Assembly: GCA_030123765.1 (NCBI GenBank)
Contig: JASJXX010000017.1
Location: 1 to 37,476, forward strand
Source: Actinomycetota bacterium
Lineage (GTDB): Bacteria; Actinomycetota; Acidimicrobiia; Spongiisociales; UBA5794
DNA length: 37,476 nt
Reading direction: 5' to 3'
Shown here: in pieces, positions 23,533-32,154 of the stretch
Numbering within the stretch: position 1 is the stretch's first letter
Layout: every line of letters begins with the position of its first letter
Translations under genes and position numbers: made by a program
Notes under the pieces: generated by a model
Database searches by the model: none
Seen by the model: the letters and a program-made list of their open reading frames with translations, nothing else
Told to the model about the DNA's origin: nothing

Positions 23533-25835
23533 TCGTCGATCGGCGCTATGTACAGGCCGACGGTGATGTTGGTCCCGACCGCCACCTGGTCACCTCCCTG
23601 CGGATCCTGCCAAGCGATCTCTCCGTGCTTGGTCACGTCGGGGTCCTCGATGTCCTGGCCCGGATCATGGATGATCTCTCCGAGTCCCCGGATGGCGGCC
23701 TCGCTCTCAGCCTCCGAAAGACTCATACGCAGATCAACGAAGTCCGGCACGATCAGCTCATAGAGGTACACGGTCACGTCGATGATGGAGCCTTCATCGG
23801 CCATGGTTCCGCTGACGGGGAGCTGTGTTTCGACCGTGTTGTCCAGGGCCTGATTGTCCGTGATCGTTGGTGGGTCAAGGGGGCTAAGAGTCAGGCCCGC
23901 GTTGAACGCTTCGATCTCAGCTTGCGCGAGGACCAATCCCACGAGGTTGGGCACGAGCATCTGTTGGACAACTCCAAGCCTCACCGTCACCAGAGATTCG
24001 ACCTCCGCGATGACACCGAACGCTGGGTCCTGCTCGGCGACGTTGCCGACGAGTCCCGATGCGAGCGGGACTTCGACCGTTTCAGGACTCACGACGAGTA
24101 GGAGGCCGAGTGCGTTCAGCGTCTGCTCAGCCTGGCTCTGCGTCATACCGACCAGGTCGGGCACATCCACAGGCTCGGGGCCTGTGGATACCAGGATAAT
24201 GATCGTGGCGTCGCGCGGCGCCGTCTGGCCCGTGGCAGGGTTCGTCGATATGACGAAGCCTTCGAGTACTTCGGAGCTGAATTCGCCCTGGGTCTCAATG
24301 TTCTCGAATCCGGCACGGGTGAGTTCCAGGATGGCGGTCTCAGCCGACTTTCCTGATAGGTCCGGCACCTTGATCGAGGTAGGGCCACTGGACACGATGA
24401 GGCCCACCGCTGTGCCTGGCGATGCGGTAGCGCCACCGTCAGGGTTCTGCGCGATGACGATGTTCTCGTCGAAGTCCTCCGTGAGCACGTATTCGATCGC
24501 GCCGATGGAGAAGCCCTGTGCCTTGATGCGGGTACGAGCAACATCAACGTTCTCGCCGATGACGTTCGGCACACCGAACTCCTCCGGGCCACCAGATACG
24601 ACGACGTCCACGAAGCTCCCCGGCTCTACGTCTGAGCCTGCGGGCGGGTCGGTGCGGATGACGAGCCCGGCCCCCACTTCTTCACTTGTCTCTTGCACGG
24701 AGCGAACCTTGAGATCTATCCCCTGCAACGTCTCGAACGCCTGCTCGGCACGTTCACCGTAGAGATCGGGGATCTCTACGGTGCTGACAGCGGGATCGCC
24801 CCCACCGAGGAGCCTGAGGAGGAGCCACAAGCCGAGAAGAAGTACCACGATGAGTGCGCCGACGGCGGCCCAGTAACCAGTCTGGCTCCGCTCCTCGAGC
24901 GGTGCATCGAACGTCATTGTCGCGTTCGGCGACCCCAGGGGCGGAGCGGCCGGAGAGGGAGAGATCATCGCTGTCGGTGCTGCGGCCATGACCATCGCGG
25001 CTGCCACCGGTTCGCTCCCACCGAGGTACCGCATGAGGTCGGTTCGCAACTCGTCAGCGGTCTGGTAGCGCCCGTCCGGTTTCTTCTCCATCGCGTGTTC
25101 GGTAATCGCGGCGATCTCGCGCGGTACGTCCGGATTGAGAGAGTCGGGGGCGGGAGCCGGCTCGGAGACGTGCTGGTACGCAACCGCGACAGGGCTCTCC
25201 CCGGTGAATGGCGGCTTCCCGACGATCATCTCAAAGAGGACAATCCCGAGGCTGTAGACGTCCGATCGCTCGTCTGCAGGCATTCCCTGTGCCTGCTCGG
25301 GGGAGAAGTAGGTCGCCGTGCCGATAACGGCACCCGTCCGGGTCAGCTCCTCGGAGTCGTCGAGAGCCCTCGCTATGCCGAAGTCGGTCACCTTCACCGA
25401 GCCATCCTCGGTAATCATGATGTTGCCGGGTTTGACGTCTCGGTGATAGATCCCGTGCTGATGGGCAACGGAGAGCGCAGCGGCGGTGTCGGCAGCGATC
25501 TCGGCGGAACGCTGCGGAAGCAGCGCACCTTCAGACTTCAGGATCTCGCGCAGTGTGCGGCCCCTGATGAGCTCCATGACCATGAAGTAGGTGCCCTCGT
25601 GTTTGCCCCAGTCGTAGATCGCAACGATGTTGGGATGGGACAGATTCGCGGCAGCCTGGGCCTCCCTCCGGAAACGCGCAACGAACGAGTCATCTGAGGC
25701 GAAGTTCGCGTGCAGGATCTTCACTGCGACCAGACGGTTCAGCAGCGTGTCCTCAGCTTCGTAAACGTCTGCCATTCCGCCACGCGCGAGATGTCTGACG
25801 ATCCGGTACCTACCGGATAGGACGCGTTCTTCCAC
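23529..25835 (-). CDS. pknB: Ser/Thr protein kinase PknB with six PASTA domains
   Basis: Transmembrane kinase of 768 aa controlling peptidoglycan synthesis and division. Kinase domain about residues 10-270: Gly-loop LARGGMADV, Lys39, HRD with Asp133, DFG with Asp151, and activation-loop Thr165 and Thr167 in TRTGAVIGTATY. A transmembrane helix spans about 321-345. From about 352 to the end there are six PASTA repeats of about 68 residues, beginning VEIPDLYG, FGVPNVIG, IKVPDLSG, VDVPDLVG, MLVPNLVG and LIVPDFVD. These bind muropeptides or lipid II outside the cell. M. tuberculosis PknB has four. The GTG start at 25835 has TACCAT 7 nt upstream. It follows pbpA after 111 nt, so it may be transcribed from both promoters. 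Confidence 0.95.
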   Translation of the reverse strand: MEERVLSGRYRIVRHLARGGMADVYEAEDTLLNRLVAVKILHANFASDDSFVARFRREAQAAANLSHPNIVAIYDWGKHEGTYFMVMELIRGRTLREILKSEGALLPQRSAEIAADTAAALSVAHQHGIYHRDVKPGNIMITEDGSVKVTDFGIARALDDSEELTRTGAVIGTATYFSPEQAQGMPADERSDVYSLGIVLFEMIVGKPPFTGESPVAVAYQHVSEPAPAPDSLNPDVPREIAAITEHAMEKKPDGRYQTADELRTDLMRYLGGSEPVAAAMVMAAAPTAMISPSPAAPPLGSPNATMTFDAPLEERSQTGYWAAVGALIVVLLLGLWLLLRLLGGGDPAVSTVEIPDLYGERAEQAFETLQGIDLKVRSVQETSEEVGAGLVIRTDPPAGSDVEPGSFVDVVVSGGPEEFGVPNVIGENVDVARTRIKAQGFSIGAIEYVLTEDFDENIVIAQNPDGGATASPGTAVGLIVSSGPTSIKVPDLSGKSAETAILELTRAGFENIETQGEFSSEVLEGFVISTNPATGQTAPRDATIIILVSTGPEPVDVPDLVGMTQSQAEQTLNALGLLLVVSPETVEVPLASGLVGNVAEQDPAFGVIAEVESLVTVRLGVVQQMLVPNLVGLVLAQAEIEAFNAGLTLSPLDPPTITDNQALDNTVETQLPVSGTMADEGSIIDVTVYLYELIVPDFVDLRMSLSEAESEAAIRGLGEIIHDPGQDIEDPDVTKHGEIAWQDPQGGDQVAVGTNITVGLYIAPIDE

Positions 25836-25842
25836 GGGCGGG

Positions 25843-25848
25843 ATGGTA
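25843..25848 (-). promoter_or_regulatory. -10 element, leaderless promoter of pknB
   Basis: TACCAT on the minus strand, 7 nt before the pknB GTG; no Shine-Dalgarno sequence in between. Confidence 0.4.
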
Positions 25849-25946
25849 CCTACTCAAAGCAGTAACAGAGGGAGCAGCAACCTGCAACGAAGCAGAGATG
25901 TGCAGGGCGAGCAGTCAGATGCCAGGCGTCGCGTCCCGGGTCTCTG

Positions 25947-27425
25947 TCATCTGGTGTCTGTCACACCGAAGAACGCGGCGAGCACCCGTTGCGCGATGGG
26001 AGCTGCAACGGTTCCACCTGTTGCGGACTCGCCGAAGGCTCCACCGGATTCGACGATGACCACGATCGCGATCTGAGGGTCGCCAGATTCTGCTCCTAGG
26101 GGACCGAATCCGATGAACCACGCGTGTGGCGCGCTCCCTTCCGTCTCGGCGGTACCGGTCTTTCCCGCTATCCGCACTCCAGGGACCGCGGCTCTTGTTC
26201 CTGTCCCCGAGATGACGGCCTGTTCCATCATGTCGGCGAGAACACCAGCGGAAGCGGGACTCATTGCGCGCCTCCAGGCGACCGGTTCAGTCGTGGCTTC
26301 GACGACTCCCTCGGAGGTGAATATCTCAGATACGAGATACGGCGCCATCATGATGCCATTGTTCGCCACTGCGGCAACGGTGAGGACCATGAGGAGCGGT
26401 GTTGCACGGTCGTCTCTCTGGCCGATGGCGCTCTGCGCTGTCGCCGGCGGGTCGTCCTGCATCGTGCCGCGCAGCGGAAAGAACGATGTGAGAACGTCGA
26501 ACTCGAACGGTACCTCTGAGTTGAATCCGAAAGCCTCAGCCGTTCCCCCGAGCGTGTCTGCGCCAAGATTCATTCCGAGCTTGGCGAACACGGTGTTGCA
26601 GGACTTGACGAACGCGAACTTGAGGGTGACAGAGGTTCCGTTGTCGCAGACCCTTCCGTCGTAATTGCTTATCGTGGACTCTGACCCGGGGAGTCTGAGG
26701 TAGACAGGATCAGCGAACTCCGACGACGGGCTCACCAATCCGGTGTCGAGCCCCGACGCTGCGGTGATCACCTTGAACACGGAGCCTGGGGGGTAAGTCT
26801 GTCTGATGGCGCGGTCGCGCAACGGATCGTCTTCGTCGCGTTCAAGCGCCTCACCTGCTGCTCCTGCGTCCGGCCCGATGAGCGTGTTCGGGTCGAAGCT
26901 CGGGTAGGTGACCATCGCAAGGATCGCTCCTGTCGTCGGATCGATCGCGATGACACTCCCCCTCTGTTCGCCGAGCGCATCTCGGGCGACAGTCTGGAGG
27001 GCGTCACGAAGGGTGAGTCGTACGCCTCGAGGCTTCGTGTCACCTCCGAGGAGGCCATTGAGCACGCCTGAGATCGTTGCGTCCCTGTTAGATATGAGAT
27101 CAGCAGCACGAGTCTGTTCGACACCGCGGGACCCGAAGAGTACGGAGGTGAAACCCACCGTATGTGCGTAGAGCGACCCTTCGGGATACAACCGTTCGTA
27201 GAGCTTCGGATCGCTTGGCGACGGCGTGGATATCGCGAGCACGACGCCGTCAGCGGATATGATCGGCCCGCGTTGGCGGCCTGTCAGCCAGGCAATCGCC
27301 CGTACGTTCCTCGGGTCGTCACGAAAGTCCGGTCCCTTTATGGCCTGAATGTAGATCACGGACACGATGAGGAGGGCGAAAGCGCCCAGGAGGGCGTACG
27401 TGGTCGTGCGTAGTGAGGTGTTCAT
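25947..27425 (-). CDS. pbpA: penicillin-binding protein PbpA (class B transpeptidase)
   Basis: Peptidoglycan D,D-transpeptidase of 492 aa. One N-terminal transmembrane helix (about residues 9-28), then a dimerisation region and the transpeptidase domain. Active-site motifs: Ser215-x-x-Lys218 in PPGSVFKVI, Ser275-x-Asn277 in KSCNT and Lys422-Thr-Gly in GKTGTAE. It acts with the SEDS glycosyltransferase RodA encoded just upstream and coupled by ATGA. In M. tuberculosis PbpA is phosphorylated by PknB and is needed for division (family knowledge). Confidence 0.96.
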   Translation of the reverse strand: MNTSLRTTTYALLGAFALLIVSVIYIQAIKGPDFRDDPRNVRAIAWLTGRQRGPIISADGVVLAISTPSPSDPKLYERLYPEGSLYAHTVGFTSVLFGSRGVEQTRAADLISNRDATISGVLNGLLGGDTKPRGVRLTLRDALQTVARDALGEQRGSVIAIDPTTGAILAMVTYPSFDPNTLIGPDAGAAGEALERDEDDPLRDRAIRQTYPPGSVFKVITAASGLDTGLVSPSSEFADPVYLRLPGSESTISNYDGRVCDNGTSVTLKFAFVKSCNTVFAKLGMNLGADTLGGTAEAFGFNSEVPFEFDVLTSFFPLRGTMQDDPPATAQSAIGQRDDRATPLLMVLTVAAVANNGIMMAPYLVSEIFTSEGVVEATTEPVAWRRAMSPASAGVLADMMEQAVISGTGTRAAVPGVRIAGKTGTAETEGSAPHAWFIGFGPLGAESGDPQIAIVVIVESGGAFGESATGGTVAAPIAQRVLAAFFGVTDTR

Positions 27426-28717
27426 GTCCGTTCCTCGTGCGACACTCGAAGGAGAAGCGCGATGATCGCCATGTTGGTGACAAGGGATGAACCTCCGTAG
27501 GACATGAACGGGAGCGTCAATCCGGTGATCGGCATGAGACGGAGTACCCCGGCGATGATGATGAAGGCTTGAAGGCCGATCACGAGCATCAGCCCACCAG
27601 CCAAGTACTTGCGGAACCGCTCCCGTGACCTGAGCGCGATACCGAAACCCACCGCGATGAGCAGGCTGAAGCCGGTGAGCACGGCGAGCGAACCAGCGAG
27701 ACCCATCTCTTCGGCTACTGCAGCGAAGATGAAGTCCGTCGCGGCGGCAGGAATGAGATCGGGGCGCCCGAGACCGATGCCCGACCCTGTGAGGGCACCC
27801 GAGCCCATGGCGAAGAGCCCTTGCACTGTCTGGTAGCCAGCTTCCGAGAAGTGGCCGAACGGGTCAAGCCAAGCTTCGATACGGCGCTGCACATGGTCGA
27901 ATGAGACGAGTGCCGTCCATCCAGCAATCACGACGAGGGCGGCACCGGTAACCACATAGAAGGACCTCCCGGTAGCGATGTACAGCATGCCGACGAAGAT
28001 GCCGAAGAGCAGCAGTGACGCTCCCAGATCTCGCTGGTAGACGAGTACGAGGAACGCCGCGACAGCAGCGACAACAACGGGCCCAAGGTGACGCGGTTCA
28101 GGGATCTCGAACGGGCCGATCTTGCGACTCACTACGGACATCGCTTCGGCTCTCTCCGCGAGATACGATGCGAGGAAGATCGTGATGAGAACCTTCGCTA
28201 CCTCCCCTGGTTGGAAACTCATCACGCGGCTCGCTCCGGGGATGTCGATACGGACCCAGAGCCGGGAACCGTTCACCGTTGCACCGTAGACGAGCCACGA
28301 GTCAGGGAGCAGCGGAAGAAGCAGAAGCCCGATCCCGATTGCAAGAATGACGTACCGGTACCGTCGGAGCACCGACACTCCTGCGTCGCGCAGCGCCCAC
28401 AGGACGAGCGCACCCGCTGCGGCCGCGACGAGGAGCCACCAACGTTGGAGCGCGGCGAGATGGCTGTCGAGTCGGTAGATCTCGATGAACCCGATAGCCG
28501 TCAGGAACGCTGCAAGGGGCAACAGCAGGCTCGAGGCTCCTGGCGCCCATCTGATGACCGCGAGGTACACGCCGCCGAATGCCGCTGCGAAGGCGAGGAA
28601 AGTCAGCGCGACCTGTGCGTCGAGCCAGTTCCCCTGGGTGAATTCGACGATCGCCACTCCGATAGCAGCAAGGAGGCACGCAGCGACAATGAGGCCTGCC
28701 TCGGCCCTTCGCGTCAT
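27422..28717 (-). CDS. rodA: SEDS-family peptidoglycan glycosyltransferase RodA/FtsW
   Basis: Polytopic membrane protein of 431 aa with ten or more hydrophobic segments. SEDS proteins polymerise lipid II. Family signatures include FQPGEVAKVLITIFLASYLA, YQRDLGASLLLFGIFVGMLY with the functional Asp, GSGIGLGRPDLIPAAATDFI with an EE pair in FAAVAEEMG, and LTLPFMSYGGSSLVTNM. The operon position between pstP and pbpA is that of rodA in actinobacteria, with FtsW normally encoded in the dcw cluster. It overlaps both neighbours by ATGA. Confidence 0.94.
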   Translation of the reverse strand: MTRRAEAGLIVAACLLAAIGVAIVEFTQGNWLDAQVALTFLAFAAAFGGVYLAVIRWAPGASSLLLPLAAFLTAIGFIEIYRLDSHLAALQRWWLLVAAAAGALVLWALRDAGVSVLRRYRYVILAIGIGLLLLPLLPDSWLVYGATVNGSRLWVRIDIPGASRVMSFQPGEVAKVLITIFLASYLAERAEAMSVVSRKIGPFEIPEPRHLGPVVVAAVAAFLVLVYQRDLGASLLLFGIFVGMLYIATGRSFYVVTGAALVVIAGWTALVSFDHVQRRIEAWLDPFGHFSEAGYQTVQGLFAMGSGALTGSGIGLGRPDLIPAAATDFIFAAVAEEMGLAGSLAVLTGFSLLIAVGFGIALRSRERFRKYLAGGLMLVIGLQAFIIIAGVLRLMPITGLTLPFMSYGGSSLVTNMAIIALLLRVSHEERT

Positions 28718-29433
28718 TCGGTTACGTCGACCACCACGACTGTGGTGTTGTCGACTCCCCCCGCTGTGTTCGCGTGCTCAATGAGCGCCCACACGGTTGC
28801 TTCAACGCCTTCGCCTGCAGCGAGGAGATGCTGGATCGCGAAATCAGAGACCATCGTCGTCAAGCCGTCTGAACAGAGGAGAAGCCTGTCGCCGTGCCGC
28901 AACTCGATCGTCTCTGTGTCAACGCCGATGGGGCCGAGTCCGAGGACCCTCGTGATGAGGTGTCGGTGCGGATGAAGCTCCGCTTCCTCTGTCGTGATGC
29001 GCCCGAGTTCGATCAGCTCGTTGACGAGGGTGTGGTCGGATGTGAGCTGTCTCAGCTCATTCTCTCGAAGGAGGTACGCGCGGCTGTCCCCGACATGGGC
29101 CAGGTGCATCGTCCCTGCATCGTCGAGCCGCACGAGCGTGAGAGTGGTCCCCATGCCCGCAAGTGAAGAGTCGTCTCTGGCTGCATCGATGACCGCGGTG
29201 TTCGCGAGGTGTACGCGGGCCTCTGACGTCATCGGAGCGGACGCTTCTTCGGCCGACGCCGCCTCTGCCGCAACCCTTGACGCCACCTCCCCCCCGACCG
29301 CGCCGCCCATTCCGTCGGCAACCATGAGCACCACAGGTCCACTCGAGCTCCCTGAGGACAGGGGGGAGAGCGAGTCCTCGTTGACCTTACGCACCCGCCC
29401 GACGTGGGTTCCTGTGCCCCAGACGTAGTTCAT
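28714..29433 (-). CDS. pstP: PP2C-family Ser/Thr phosphatase PstP, catalytic domain only
   Basis: PPM/PP2C phosphatase of 239 aa that reverses PknB-type phosphorylation. Metal-binding and catalytic motifs: NEDS, MVADGMGGAVGG, MGTTLTLV, HVGDSRAYLLR, LLLCSDGLTTMV and GGVDNTTVVVV. The M. tuberculosis PstP (about 514 aa) adds a transmembrane helix and an extracellular part. Both are absent here, so this enzyme should be cytosolic. It overlaps fhaB and rodA by ATGA. Confidence 0.94.
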   Translation of the reverse strand: MNYVWGTGTHVGRVRKVNEDSLSPLSSGSSSGPVVLMVADGMGGAVGGEVASRVAAEAASAEEASAPMTSEARVHLANTAVIDAARDDSSLAGMGTTLTLVRLDDAGTMHLAHVGDSRAYLLRENELRQLTSDHTLVNELIELGRITTEEAELHPHRHLITRVLGLGPIGVDTETIELRHGDRLLLCSDGLTTMVSDFAIQHLLAAGEGVEATVWALIEHANTAGGVDNTTVVVVDVTE

Positions 29434-29843
29434 CTCACCTCAAGGATCGTCTTGCCTATCTGTACCGTGTCGCCGCGCGTCACCAACGTCGGGCTCGTCA
29501 CTCGTCTGCCGTTCACATACGTCCCGTTTGTACTGCCCAGATCGTGAACCACGACATCGCCATCCTGGATCCCGACGCGCGCGTGAAACTCAGAGGAGTA
29601 TGGGTCCGAGATACGTATATCGGCGTCAGGGGACCTCCCGATGACGTGGCCCTTAGGTCTGATCCGTACCCGCTCCGTCTCAGTGTCTCCGGTCAGAATC
29701 ACGAGTTCAACTGCCATTCCGTCGGTACGCACACCCGGGTTCGACCCAACATGACTGCGAATCGAGCGGGCAACCTGCCAGAGGAAGAGGAATAGGAGCA
29801 GGAGGAACAGCAACTTTATGATGTTGAAGAAGAGGGCAGGCAT
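29430..29843 (-). CDS. fhaB: FHA-domain protein FhaB (FipA)
   Basis: A 137-aa membrane-anchored phosphothreonine-binding protein. An N-terminal transmembrane helix (LLFLLLLFLFLWQVA) is followed by an FHA domain at about 65-137 with IGRSPDADI, SSEFHARV and DLGSTNGTYVNG. FhaB/FipA links kinase signalling to the divisome in mycobacteria. The gene starts 1 nt after the fhaA stop and overlaps pstP. Confidence 0.93.
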   Translation of the reverse strand: MPALFFNIIKLLFLLLLFLFLWQVARSIRSHVGSNPGVRTDGMAVELVILTGDTETERVRIRPKGHVIGRSPDADIRISDPYSSEFHARVGIQDGDVVVHDLGSTNGTYVNGRRVTSPTLVTRGDTVQIGKTILEVR

Positions 29844-29844
29844 G

Positions 29845-30510
29845 TCAGAAGAGGGGCCGAAAGACGAAGGTCAGCTCGCCAAGCATCACCGAGTCGCCGG
29901 CGTTGACAGACACGGGCAACGCGGTAAGCGCCACACCGTTGATGCATGTTCCATTGGCCGACTCCAGGTCGCGAGCCATCGCCGCCCCACTCTTGCGGTA
30001 GAAGAGGACATGATGGCGAGAGACTTCCTGATTAGCGACTCGGACATCGCAGTCGAGGGCCCGACCGATGAGTGTGCGGTTGAGCGACAGTGAGAGCACC
30101 GCCGACCCGTCATCAGCGAGGAGCTGCCCCCACGGGGAGATCGGCGCATGACGGTTCCGCCCCTCCGCTTGAAGGATGCCGCGCGGCACACCCGAAGTTG
30201 TGGTGAACTGGATGCGTACGGGCCCAACGAGTCGCCATCCCTGCTCGGCAGCAGTCTCTGTGACGGCGTTCTCGAGCTCGGCAACGAGCTCGTCTCTGTC
30301 AAGAGCTTCATCGAGGTCGGCCGGATTCAAGCGAACGACGAGATCATTCGGCACCTCGGGTCCAACGTGGGTGTCGACCGAGAGGAACTCCACCTGGCGG
30401 ATGAGCCTGCTCGCAATGTCGATGGGATGCATCGTTCCGCGGAACACAGACGCGCTCACGCCGTCAGCGAGCTTCTCGAGTCTCAGTTCAAGGCCACGCG
30501 CGAGGTTCAT
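29845..30510 (-). CDS. fhaA: FHA-domain protein FhaA (DUF3662 + FHA)
   Basis: First gene of the cell-wall signalling operon, 221 aa. The N-terminal DUF3662 domain (about residues 1-115, starting MNLARGLELRLEKLADG) is followed directly by a C-terminal FHA domain with LIGRALDCDVRV, VSRHHVLF and LESANGTCING. M. tuberculosis FhaA has about 527 aa with a long disordered linker that is missing here. Its FHA domain binds phosphorylated MviN to regulate lipid II export (family knowledge). No Shine-Dalgarno sequence precedes the ATG. A TAAGCT hexamer ends 6 nt upstream, and a 12-bp inverted repeat begins 28 nt upstream. Confidence 0.93.
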   Translation of the reverse strand: MNLARGLELRLEKLADGVSASVFRGTMHPIDIASRLIRQVEFLSVDTHVGPEVPNDLVVRLNPADLDEALDRDELVAELENAVTETAAEQGWRLVGPVRIQFTTTSGVPRGILQAEGRNRHAPISPWGQLLADDGSAVLSLSLNRTLIGRALDCDVRVANQEVSRHHVLFYRKSGAAMARDLESANGTCINGVALTALPVSVNAGDSVMLGELTFVFRPLF

Positions 30511-30516
30511 GGGTGG

Positions 30517-30522
30517 AGCTTA
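30517..30522 (-). promoter_or_regulatory. -10 element, leaderless promoter of the fhaA operon
   Basis: TAAGCT on the minus strand, 6 nt before the fhaA ATG. The near arm of the inverted repeat at 30538-30549 would cover its -35 position. Confidence 0.4.
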
Positions 30523-30537
30523 CGACGAAGAACGCTG

Positions 30538-30583
30538 GACGGACGACAGAGAACGCCGCCTTCGGCCCCGCCTGTCGTCCGTC
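30538..30583. repeat. perfect 12-bp inverted repeat between fhaA and tRNA-Leu
   Basis: GACGGACGACAG (30538-30549) and its exact reverse complement (30572-30583) are separated by 22 nt that contain a smaller GCCG/CGGC hairpin. It may be an operator or a leader hairpin. As a terminator it has no gene to serve on the plus strand, although GGTTTTCC follows. Confidence 0.7.
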
Positions 30584-30594
30584 GGTTTTCCCTG

Positions 30595-30600
30595 TAACCT
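30595..30600 (+). promoter_or_regulatory. -10 element of tRNA-Leu
   Basis: TAACCT, 11 nt before the mature tRNA-Leu 5' end. Confidence 0.4.
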
Positions 30601-30611
30601 CCCTCTCCCAC

Positions 30612-30695
<84 letters not shown>

Positions 30696-30697
30696 CT

Positions 30698-31702
30698 ATG
30701 GCGTATCGGGCCTACAGGTCAGACCGGCGTTACAGACGACGTCGGAGACTATTGATCATTGTTTCGTTCGTGGCGGTCATCTCGATGATCGCCTTCCTAG
30801 TGTCCCGCGAGACGGAGCAACGCGGCGCGGTTGAGTTCTTCGCCGGCGCGGACGAGTCATCTGATCTGCACGCCCAGGCCTCCGCTGAACTCGAGTCCGC
30901 GCTCTCCTCGATCGGCCTCATCCCGCGCCAGGACCTCGTTCGCAGGCTGCAGAGTGTCGTAGATGCAGCAGCGGAGGCTGACGCGCTCCTCACCCTTGAA
31001 GCCCCCTCGTTCATCGGGAGTTCCTACGGAACGATGACGACCTCGTCGACGTCATGGAACGCCGGTGCCGCTGAGATTGCCGCGACGATCATGGCGATCA
31101 TGGATGGAGAGCTCGTTGAAGGCGCCCAGCAACAGCTCGAAGCCGCTCTCGACCTGATTCGAGTAGGCGACGTGTCCTACGGGCTCTTTCTGGGAACCCT
31201 CTCCTCGCTCCCCCCGGATCTCGACATACCCGTGTTCACAGTCGTGGCCTACATCAATCCGGACGCGCAGAACCCGCTGCTCTACGACTCCCTGTCACTT
31301 GTTCTACGGATCCAGGGCTCATACGACCTGAGTCCCCGCCACGACATCGCCATCGTCGGCACGACCTTCCCTGCACCCATCGGTGAGAGTGATAGCCTCC
31401 CCGCTGTGCCTTTCTCCTCCTCTCTCGACATTCAGGCAGTCATCACGAACCAGGGGAACGAGGACGAATCGCTCCTCGAAGTCACACTCGAGATGCTGAA
31501 CGTTGATACCGGTCAGACATTGACGATCTCCCAGGTCATTGCAGATCTCGAGGCCGGAGCTTCAACGACTCTGCTCTTCGAGAATGTCGACATCGATGCC
31601 GGCGGTTTGTATCAGGCGAAGCTGACAGCCACAATCGCGGACGATATCGACCCGACGAACAATCAGTGGGATATGACCTTCGTCTGGAGAGACGAATCGT
31701 GA
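30698..31702 (+). CDS. membrane-anchored protein with C-terminal CARDB-like domain
   Basis: A 334-aa protein of unknown function. A very basic N-terminus (RSDRRYRRRRR) and one transmembrane helix at about 18-34 suggest a type II anchor with the rest outside. Residues 45-170 are Ala/Ser-rich and helical. About residues 240-334 resemble a CARDB/Ig-like beta domain: VITNQGNEDESLLEVTLEML, then ASTTLLFENVDI, DAGGLYQAKL and DPTNNQW. The ATG is 2 nt behind tRNA-Leu, with no room for a ribosome site outside the tRNA. The end overlaps the DUF4446 gene as GTGA. The position between tRNA-Leu and serS suggests a conserved envelope function, but nothing more specific can be said. Confidence 0.8.
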   Translation: MAYRAYRSDRRYRRRRRLLIIVSFVAVISMIAFLVSRETEQRGAVEFFAGADESSDLHAQASAELESALSSIGLIPRQDLVRRLQSVVDAAAEADALLTLEAPSFIGSSYGTMTTSSTSWNAGAAEIAATIMAIMDGELVEGAQQQLEAALDLIRVGDVSYGLFLGTLSSLPPDLDIPVFTVVAYINPDAQNPLLYDSLSLVLRIQGSYDLSPRHDIAIVGTTFPAPIGESDSLPAVPFSSSLDIQAVITNQGNEDESLLEVTLEMLNVDTGQTLTISQVIADLEAGASTTLLFENVDIDAGGLYQAKLTATIADDIDPTNNQWDMTFVWRDES

Positions 31703-32145
31703 ACGTCGCCCTCATCGTTGCGGTGGTCCTGGCTCTCACTCTCGCTATCTGGCAGACGATCCAGATCCAGGCAGTACGTCGAAAGGTCGACGCCGTCCCC
31801 GAGGACAGCAACATAATCGCATTGCTACAAGCCATCAACACACGTTCTAAGGCAAATGACGCGTCGATAGCGGCGGTCTCTCAGCGCGTGACTGAGATCG
31901 AGGGAAGGCTGCCGTTCGCCATCAGCTACGTCGGGGTTGTCGCGTACAACGCATTCGGCAACATCACAGGGAACCAGTCACGCTCGGTTGCGCTGCTGAG
32001 CCAGCGCGGAGACGGACTCGTCATCACACTGCTCTCATCGAGGGATGAGACCATCTTCTACACCAAGGAGATCAGAGCCACCAAAGGCGTCGAGGAGCTC
32101 TCTCCCGAGGAGGGTGCCGCAGTCGACCGAGCACTGGGCAGGTAA
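31699..32145 (+). CDS. DUF4446 family protein
   Basis: A 148-aa protein with an N-terminal transmembrane helix (VALIVAVVLALTLAIWQ), a short coiled-coil-like region to about residue 70 and a C-terminal DUF4446 domain. The domain signatures are VGVVAYNAFGNITGNQSRSV, ALLSQRGDGLVITLL and SRDETIFYTKEI. Function unknown. The GTG at 31699 overlaps the previous stop codon as GTGA. The open frame to 31666 is not favoured. Its TAA stop is part of the -10-like hexamer of serS. Confidence 0.85.
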   Translation: MNVALIVAVVLALTLAIWQTIQIQAVRRKVDAVPEDSNIIALLQAINTRSKANDASIAAVSQRVTEIEGRLPFAISYVGVVAYNAFGNITGNQSRSVALLSQRGDGLVITLLSSRDETIFYTKEIRATKGVEELSPEEGAAVDRALGR

Positions 32146-32148
32146 CCT
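32143..32148 (+). promoter_or_regulatory. -10 element, leaderless promoter of serS
   Basis: TAACCT, 6 nt before the serS ATG, containing the stop codon of the upstream gene. No Shine-Dalgarno sequence lies in the 9-nt gap. Confidence 0.4.
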
Positions 32149-32154
32149 CGCTCC

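Noticed and set aside
24693-25697. 334-codon plus-strand frame opposite pknB
   Set aside because: It lies wholly opposite a well-supported kinase gene and shows no domain; in GC-rich DNA long antisense frames are expected. The same applies to 5062-5979, 9581-10396, 17064-17747, 23854-24762 and 28088-28975.
25801-25818. 7-bp inverted repeat ATCCGGT/ACCGGAT in the first codons of pknB
   Set aside because: It lies in conserved coding sequence (SGRYRIV) and is short enough to be chance.
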